A program made the position numbers and the translations under genes. Shown in pieces: positions 59,376-64,000 of a stretch of 64,000 nucleotides of DNA. The stretch's first letter is position 1. Every line of letters starts with the position of its first letter. The notes beneath the pieces are model-generated. The model made no database searches. It was given only the letters and a program-made list of their open reading frames with translations, and had not been told where the DNA came from. Source of the DNA: Thermomicrobiales bacterium (lineage in GTDB: Bacteria > Chloroflexota > Chloroflexia > Thermomicrobiales > UBA6265); the NCBI GenBank assembly GCA_019637585.1, contig JAHBVL010000004.1:325722-389721 (forward strand), written 5' to 3'.

Positions 59376-59741
59376 CCACCACCGGTTGAAACCGATGGCT
59401 AACACGCCTCATCCATCGAGATGGAGCCCGTCTCCAAAATCCCCAGGCGTGCCAGATCGGCCAAAGTCCTGTCCGGCGACGAAGCCCAGCGACAACCACC
59501 CAGCCTGGCTGCCACGATCGAGGAGTCTCAGCCGTTGGCTTCAGCCATCGGACCCCACCCACCACCGGTTAAAACCGATGGCTAACACGCCTCATCCGTC
59601 GTGATGGAGTCCGTCTCCAAAATCCCCAGGCATGCTGGATCGGACAACGTCCCATCCGGCAGCGAGGCCAAACAACAACCAACCAGCCCCACCCCCGACG
59701 ACCGAGGAGTCTTAGCCGTTGGCTTCAGCCATCGGACCCCC
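59376..59741. repeat. Two tandem copies of a 183-bp repeat
   Basis: Copy 1 is 59376-59557 and copy 2 59559-59741, both running from CCACCACCGGTT..AACCGATGGCTAACAC to CCGTTGGCTTCAGCCATCGG. They are about 80% identical by eye. Within each, the end CCGATGGCT and the terminal AGCCATCGG are inverted complements, giving the unit terminal inverted repeats. It fills most of the 518-bp gap between the PqqD-like gene and livG. The rest (59336-59375, 59742-59853) shows a C-rich run near 59762 and no gene. Confidence 0.85.
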
Positions 59742-59853
59742 ATGGCGCGCGCCGGAGCCCCGCCGCCGCCCCCCCAACCCCTCCCGATGGTAACCTTCCA
59801 CGAACATCGCATCGAGCGTCTGCGAATCACGGAATTCACGGGTCGGAAGTGGC

Positions 59854-60678
59854 ATGACGGCAACAGCAGAAGTCAGCCCGGCAACGAGCGCGCCCGCTGG
59901 CGGGAGGATCACCCCTGCCATCGAAGTCCGCAATGTCTCCAAAGCCTGGGGTGGGCTCAAAGCGGTCAACAACTGCTCGATCGCCGTCCAGCCGGGTACG
60001 ATCACTGGATTGGTGGGACCGAATGGCGCCGGCAAGACGACCCTTCTCAATCTCATCTCCGGTTTCGAGCGGATCGACTCCGGCGAGATCCTCATCGACG
60101 GGCAGCGCACCTCCCATCTCGGGCCGCACGATGTCTTTCGGCACGGACTGGTGCGCACCTTTCAGGTGCCGCGACCGATACCGACGATGACCGTCCTGGA
60201 GAATCTCGTCCTGGCTGCCGATGGCCAGCAGGGCGAACGGTTGTGGAACACCTGGTTCCGGCCCTCGAAGGTCGGCGTCCAGGAAAACGAGATCGTCGAT
60301 CGCGCCCTCTGGGTGCTCGACTACGTCCAGCTCAGCCACCTGCGGGATTCCTACGCCGGTATTCTTTCCGGCGGCCAGAAAAAGCTCCTCGAATTCGCTC
60401 GCACCCTCATGGAGCGACCCAAGGTCATCCTCCTCGACGAACCGGCGGCCGGCGTCAACCGCACCCTGATGCGCCGCCTGAGCGAGCGGATCGAGGAGCA
60501 ACGCGAACTGAACGGCACGACGTTTCTCATCATCGAGCACGATATGGAAATCGTGAAACGCCTGTGCGACCCGGTCATCGTCATGAGCCAGGGTTCCCCG
60601 ATGTTCGAAGGCACGTTCGATGACATGACGCGCGACGCCGCTGTTCTCGAAGCCTACCTTGGAAGCCAGCATCGATGA
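59854..60678 (+). CDS. livG: Branched-chain amino-acid-type ABC transporter ATP-binding protein (LivG)
   Basis: 274 aa. Walker A is ITGLVGPNGAGKTTLLNLIS, signature YAGILSGGQKKLLEFARTLM, Walker B VILLDEPAAGVNRTLM and switch His FLIIEHDMEIVKRLCD. RTFQVPRPIPTMTVLENLVL and the long insertion before the signature are LivG traits. It hydrolyses ATP on the cytoplasmic side for import of a branched-chain amino acid, amide or urea-like solute. First gene of a livG-livF-livH-livM operon; its stop overlaps livF by 4 bp. Confidence 0.93.
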   Translation: MTATAEVSPATSAPAGGRITPAIEVRNVSKAWGGLKAVNNCSIAVQPGTITGLVGPNGAGKTTLLNLISGFERIDSGEILIDGQRTSHLGPHDVFRHGLVRTFQVPRPIPTMTVLENLVLAADGQQGERLWNTWFRPSKVGVQENEIVDRALWVLDYVQLSHLRDSYAGILSGGQKKLLEFARTLMERPKVILLDEPAAGVNRTLMRRLSERIEEQRELNGTTFLIIEHDMEIVKRLCDPVIVMSQGSPMFEGTFDDMTRDAAVLEAYLGSQHR

Positions 60679-61391
60679 CCGACGTTGCCCCGATTCTCAG
60701 CGCCCGCGACATCGTGAGCGGCTACGGTCCGGTGCAGATCCTGAAAGGGGTCAGCGTCGAGGTGCTGCCGGGCGAGATCGTCACGATCATCGGACCTAAC
60801 GGCGCCGGAAAATCGACCCTGCTGAAGGCGATTTTCGGGTTGTTGCCAGTCACAGAAGGACACGTTTCACTGCACGGCGTCGACATCACCCGGCTCTCGA
60901 CCGAGAATCTGGTGCGCGCTGGTATCGGATTCGTGCCGCAGACGAACAATGTCTTTTCATCCCTGACCATCCGGGAAAACCTGCTGATGGGCGGATTCAT
61001 CCGCGATGAAGGGTTGCAGGACCGGTTCGACTGGGTCGTCAGTCTCTTTCCCGACCTGGGCAGCCGGTTGAGCGAGAAAACGGGCAAGCTCTCGGGTGGT
61101 CAGCGGCAGATGGTGGCCATTGGCCGCGCGCTGATGCTCGAACCGAAAATCCTGTTGCTGGATGAGCCGTCGGCCAGTCTCTCCCCGAAGATGTCGGAGA
61201 TGGTCTTTGAGAAAGTCCGGGAGATCAATGGACTGGGTACCGCGGCGCTCATGGTGGAGCAGGACGCCCAGCGTGCCCTGGCCATCAGTCATCGTGGCTA
61301 TGTGCTGGCCGCCGGAGAGAATCGTTATGAAGGACCGGCGTCCGACCTGCTCGGCAGCGACGATGTTCGCCGTCTCTATCTTGGCGCGTAG
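60675..61391 (+). CDS. livF: Branched-chain amino-acid-type ABC transporter ATP-binding protein (LivF)
   Basis: 238 aa. Walker A is VTIIGPNGAGKSTLLKAIFG; FVPQTNNVFSSLTIRENLLM is the LivF Q-loop region; LSGGQRQMVAIGRALM is the signature and ILLLDEPSASLSPKMS Walker B. The switch region MVEQDAQRALAISHRGYVLA is the LivF form, with Gln-Asp in place of the usual His-Asp. It pairs with LivG as a heterodimer. The start overlaps livG (ATGA) and livH follows 9 bp later. Confidence 0.93.
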   Translation: MTDVAPILSARDIVSGYGPVQILKGVSVEVLPGEIVTIIGPNGAGKSTLLKAIFGLLPVTEGHVSLHGVDITRLSTENLVRAGIGFVPQTNNVFSSLTIRENLLMGGFIRDEGLQDRFDWVVSLFPDLGSRLSEKTGKLSGGQRQMVAIGRALMLEPKILLLDEPSASLSPKMSEMVFEKVREINGLGTAALMVEQDAQRALAISHRGYVLAAGENRYEGPASDLLGSDDVRRLYLGA

Positions 61392-61400
61392 GGAGGTCTG

Positions 61401-62480
61401 ATGCACGCTGCCGCGTCACCTGTGGAACGCTTCCGCCAGCTGCGCGGAGCTGGCATAGCCTGGCCACGCTACACGACCGAGGTCGTCATCGCGCTGTCTG
61501 CGCTGATCGCGGTATGGGCGGCCATTCAGTATTCCCAGTCATTCATGACGGGACTGATCGTCGGGAGTCTCTACGCGCTCTCCGCGGTTGGTCTAACGCT
61601 CATCTACAGCATCGCCCGCACCCCCCACTTCGCCCATGGCGACACCATGATGATGGCGGCCTACTTCACTTTCTTCGCGCTCACCGGCGTCGTGATCGGC
61701 AGCAAAGGGGATGTCGTTTCGCCCATCAGGATCGACCGCCTTCCCGGCGCGACGGATCAGATCTGGCGCTTTTCGTTTGGCTATGGCTTCCTGCTCGCTT
61801 GTGTCGTGTCGGCCATTCTGTCGATCCCGGTGTTGCTGCTGATCAACCGGTTCATCTATCGCCCGCTGCTCGGCCGCGGTTCGGGATCGGCCATCATCGC
61901 CGTCGCGTCGCTGGGTGTGGCGATTGCGCTGCGAGGGTTGATCCTGCTGATCTGGGGCGCCACGCCCCGTAAATACTCCACCGGGATCAGGGACACCGTT
62001 CAGGTGTGGAAACTGCCGAGGGTCGTCGCCGACCAGTATTTCATTCTGGTGGTGGCCCTCGTGTTGACGATTCTCGTCTCCTGGCTCCTCTTCCGGACAA
62101 AACTCGGAACGTCGATGCGGGCGATGGCGGACAATCCCGATCTGGCCCGGGCCAGCGGTATCGTGGCGGCGGATGTCACTCGCTGGACCTGGATCATCGC
62201 CGGTGTGCTGATCACCGCTGCCGGTACGCTGCTGGCGTTGCAGTCGCAACTCTCTGCAGATCTGGGATTCGTGCTCCTTCTGCCGATTTTCGCTGCGGCG
62301 ATCTTTGGCGGAGTCGGAAGTCCGCAAGGCGCGTTCCTGGGTGGACTGATCATCGGCGTCGTCAGTGAAGTGACGGTGGCCACCGGGCTCTTCAGTCCCG
62401 GCTACAAGATCGCGGTGGCCATGGTCGCGCTGATCCTGGTCATCCTCTTCCGCCCAAGCGGTTTGATGGGACCGAAGTAG
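61401..62480 (+). CDS. livH: Branched-chain amino-acid-type ABC transporter permease (LivH)
   Basis: 359 aa, GGAGG five bases before the ATG. About eight to nine helices are predicted. LIVGSLYALSAVGLTLIYSI and TPHFAHGDTMMMAAYFTFFA form the LivH N-terminal signature, and GTSMRAMADNPDLARASGIV is the EAA-like coupling loop to the ATPases, near residue 240. AAIFGGVGSPQGAFLGGLII is the conserved C-terminal segment. It forms the channel with LivM. The first 45 residues are an extra soluble extension. Confidence 0.92.
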   Translation: MHAAASPVERFRQLRGAGIAWPRYTTEVVIALSALIAVWAAIQYSQSFMTGLIVGSLYALSAVGLTLIYSIARTPHFAHGDTMMMAAYFTFFALTGVVIGSKGDVVSPIRIDRLPGATDQIWRFSFGYGFLLACVVSAILSIPVLLLINRFIYRPLLGRGSGSAIIAVASLGVAIALRGLILLIWGATPRKYSTGIRDTVQVWKLPRVVADQYFILVVALVLTILVSWLLFRTKLGTSMRAMADNPDLARASGIVAADVTRWTWIIAGVLITAAGTLLALQSQLSADLGFVLLLPIFAAAIFGGVGSPQGAFLGGLIIGVVSEVTVATGLFSPGYKIAVAMVALILVILFRPSGLMGPK

Positions 62481-62482
62481 CC

Positions 62483-63628
62483 ATGCTCAACCGCTCCAGC
62501 CGCACGGCGGCGATCGTTGTTGCCGTTGTCACCATTCTGCTGGTGGGCATTCCGCTCGAACGGACCCACAGCGTGACGTCGACGGTCAATTTCCTCATTC
62601 CGTCGATCACCACAACCTTCATTTTCGCCATTATCACGGTTGGCCTGAACATCCAGTGGGGCTACACCGGCATCTTCAATTTCGGCATCCTGGCCTTTTT
62701 CATGCTGGGCGCGTATGTCACGGCCATCATCACAAAGAACCCGCCGGCCGACGATTTCTCCACCTATATCGGTGGTTTTGGCGAGCGGCTCTCGTTCATA
62801 CCATTCCTCGACAGCGAACAATGGTTCCCCTTCCTGGTCGCCATCCTGGTCTCCGCGGTCGCAGCGGGTCTTCTGGCGTTCATTCTGGGATTGAGCACGT
62901 TGCGTCTGCGGGAGGATTATCTGGCCATTCTCCTGATCGGCGTCGCCGAGATTCTGCGACGGGTGGTCATCGAGGAAAAATGGCTGGTCAATGGCAGCAG
63001 CGGGATGCCCGGTATTCCCCGGCCCATGGCCGGATGGGTCAGTCAGGCGAACTACAAGTGGGTCTTTCTGGCTATCGTCCTGGTGATCCTGACGCTCGTG
63101 GCCGTGCTCGTCGAGCTGGCATTGCGATCGCCATGGGGGCGTGTGCTTCGCGCCATCCGTGAGGATGAGCACGCCGTGTCGGCCAGCGGCAAGAGCGTTT
63201 TCGCCTTCAAGCAGCAGGGATTCGTGTTCGGGGCCGCGCTGATGGGTGTTGGCGGATCGCTCTACGCGATGCAGCAGGGGGGTGTTTCACCCGACACTTT
63301 CACCCACTTTTTCGCCACCTTCATTTTCTGGGCAATGCTGATCATCGGCGGTAGCGGCAATACCCTTGGCGCAATCGTCGGAACCTTTGTGTTCTGGAGT
63401 CTCTGGTCCATCACATTGCAGATCCAGGGATACGACCTGCCCCAGTTCGTCGAGTCGCGCATTTTCTACATCCGGGATTTCCTGGTCGGCGCCATCATCG
63501 TCGGCATGCTCCTGCTGGCCCCACGCGGTCTCCTACCGGAAACAGCGCGCGTCTCCCGATGGCTGGACAAGCGCGTGGCGGAGCTGAGACGGCAAGAGGT
63601 GGAGCCGGCTAGTCGGCAAGACGGGTAG
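62483..63628 (+). CDS. livM: Branched-chain amino-acid-type ABC transporter permease (LivM)
   Basis: 381 aa. TTTFIFAIITVGLNIQWGYT and GIFNFGILAFFMLGAYVTAI are the LivM opening, LRLREDYLAILLIGVAEILR the middle and WGRVLRAIREDEHAVSASGK the coupling loop, followed by QGFVFGAALMGVGGSLYAMQ. It begins 2 bp after livH and ends the operon at a repeat region. No periplasmic binding protein gene is in the window; it may lie beyond the end or elsewhere, so the solute is unknown. Confidence 0.92.
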   Translation: MLNRSSRTAAIVVAVVTILLVGIPLERTHSVTSTVNFLIPSITTTFIFAIITVGLNIQWGYTGIFNFGILAFFMLGAYVTAIITKNPPADDFSTYIGGFGERLSFIPFLDSEQWFPFLVAILVSAVAAGLLAFILGLSTLRLREDYLAILLIGVAEILRRVVIEEKWLVNGSSGMPGIPRPMAGWVSQANYKWVFLAIVLVILTLVAVLVELALRSPWGRVLRAIREDEHAVSASGKSVFAFKQQGFVFGAALMGVGGSLYAMQQGGVSPDTFTHFFATFIFWAMLIIGGSGNTLGAIVGTFVFWSLWSITLQIQGYDLPQFVESRIFYIRDFLVGAIIVGMLLLAPRGLLPETARVSRWLDKRVAELRRQEVEPASRQDG

Positions 63629-63685
63629 TTGGCCAGTCGGCAAGACGGCAAGACGGCAAGTCGGAAAGACGGCTAGACGGGTAAA
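63609..63685. repeat. Degenerate 8-bp tandem array after livM
   Basis: Units of eight bases such as CGGCAAGA, CGGCAAGT, CGGAAAGA and CGGCTAGA are repeated about nine times, beginning at the last codons of livM. This period differs from the 7-bp arrays elsewhere. A related set is at 58346-58386 and, on the opposite strand, at 63881-63908 and 63949-63973. Confidence 0.82.
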
Positions 63686-63686
63686 C

Positions 63687-63837
63687 GTAGTTCGGGCACC
63701 TGTGGCCCGACGAGGCTGTCCTTGACGACCGCCCGGCCGTAAACGGACCGGGCTCACAGCGCAAAGGTCCTTCGGACCTACGATTTCGCCCCGGCAGGGG
63801 CATCGCACTGTGAGCGGCGCCGTTTACGGCGTCGCGG
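63687..63837. repeat. GTAGTTCGGGCACCTG repeat followed by 108-bp repeat, copy 2
   Basis: 63687-63713 matches 8575-8601 in 25 of 27 bases. 63730-63837 is the second copy of the element at 57135-57242. The two elements are adjacent here. Confidence 0.8.
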
Positions 63838-64000
63838 TGTCGCGGGGGAACGTCCCTCACCCCCATCGCCCTCCTTCTCGCCGTCTCGCCGCCTTGCCGT
63901 CTTCGTCCCTCACCCCCGACCCCTCTCCCGACCGCGGGAGAGGGGGGATGCCGTCTAGCCATCTAGCCATCTAGAGCGGTTGCGAAAACTTGTGCTCGAC
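63838..64000. repeat. REP-like palindrome and 8-bp arrays at the window end
   Basis: CCCCTCTCCCG with CGGGAGAGGGG (63920-63945) is the same palindrome as in the 95-bp direct repeats. It is flanked by 8-bp units of the CGCCGTCT type (63881-63908) and CTAGCCAT type (63949-63973). No gene is seen; 63974-64000 is featureless. Confidence 0.75.

Noticed and set aside
1-64000. tRNA, rRNA, riboswitch or prophage elements
   Set aside because: None was recognised by eye; a covariance-model search would be needed to exclude small RNAs.

Overview
The window is high-GC bacterial chromosome. It most resembles a member of the Chloroflexota, probably class Thermomicrobia; this is inferred from gene content, since no rRNA or tRNA gene was seen. 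The pointers are secreted proteins joined by Thr/Pro 'TATRTPT' linkers, very large LuxR regulators with an NB-ARC-type ATPase, an F420-type luciferase-like oxidoreductase, a CysO/Mec cysteine pathway and dense families of short intergenic repeats. The sequence comes from an Illumina assembly: an exact 29-nt Illumina P5 adapter followed by an A-run (minus strand) lies inside aroA and breaks it artificially.

Layout. 1-0.8 kb: tail of a group-4 [NiFe]-hydrogenase-like operon. 0.8-7.1 kb: secreted proteins (CAP/SH3 protein, exported unknown, zinc metallopeptidase, Gly-rich protein). 7.4-13.4 kb: citrate synthase, luciferase-like oxidoreductase, then an operon of tandem-SUMF1 protein, opine-dehydrogenase-family enzyme and FAD monooxygenase-like enzyme. 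13.4-16.2 kb: RES/Xre toxin-antitoxin pair and a GT39-type membrane glycosyltransferase. 16.2-20.4 kb: aroA (split), M29 aminopeptidase, gamma-glutamyltransferase, all on the minus strand. 20.5-25.7 kb: HD hydrolase, NYN nuclease, a poorly coding patch, LarA-like protein, class C beta-lactamase-like hydrolase. 25.9-32.3 kb: class A beta-lactamase-like lipoprotein, thermonuclease, formate-THF ligase, DUF1269, a DUF559 gene between two 95-bp direct repeats, BKACE enzyme. 32.4-43.4 kb: two LuxR/ATPase regulators, each followed by a membrane-anchored secreted protein with cupin-like segments, with D-2-hydroxyacid dehydrogenase, sulfatase-superfamily enzyme and epimerase between them. 43.5-47.0 kb: Cys/Met-metabolism PLP enzyme, DUF4260, Uma2, rhodanese-ThiF/MoeB fusion. 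47.2-49.7 kb: ECF sigma factor, anti-sigma-like protein with two cupredoxin domains, EF-hand lipoprotein. 50.1-52.7 kb: MacAB-like exporter. 52.9-54.7 kb: cysM-cysO-mec operon. 55.0-59.3 kb: SH3/polysaccharide deacetylase, ChaB, DUF4395/thioredoxin pair, PqqD-Tat-Cys-rich protein. 59.9-63.6 kb: branched-chain amino-acid-type ABC transporter (livGFHM order) without a binding protein.

How the genes work together. The clearest pathway is sulfur: a CysM-like synthase, a ThiS/MoaD-like carrier and a JAMM protease form a translationally coupled operon, and the rhodanese-ThiF fusion 7 kb away could activate the carrier. A second theme is the cell envelope: SH3-repeat proteins, peptidases, a deacetylase, beta-lactamase-fold hydrolases and an exporter. 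A third is regulation by ECF and LuxR/ATPase systems.

The most unusual non-coding feature is a set of degenerate 7-bp (and separately 8-bp) tandem arrays that start at or next to stop codons and often occur as inverted pairs, plus several other interspersed repeat families (REP-like hairpins, 183-bp tandem, 108-bp pair, 43-bp triplet, 26-bp inverted repeat). Coordinates for start codons were chosen by ribosome-binding-site inspection and often differ from the longest open frame.
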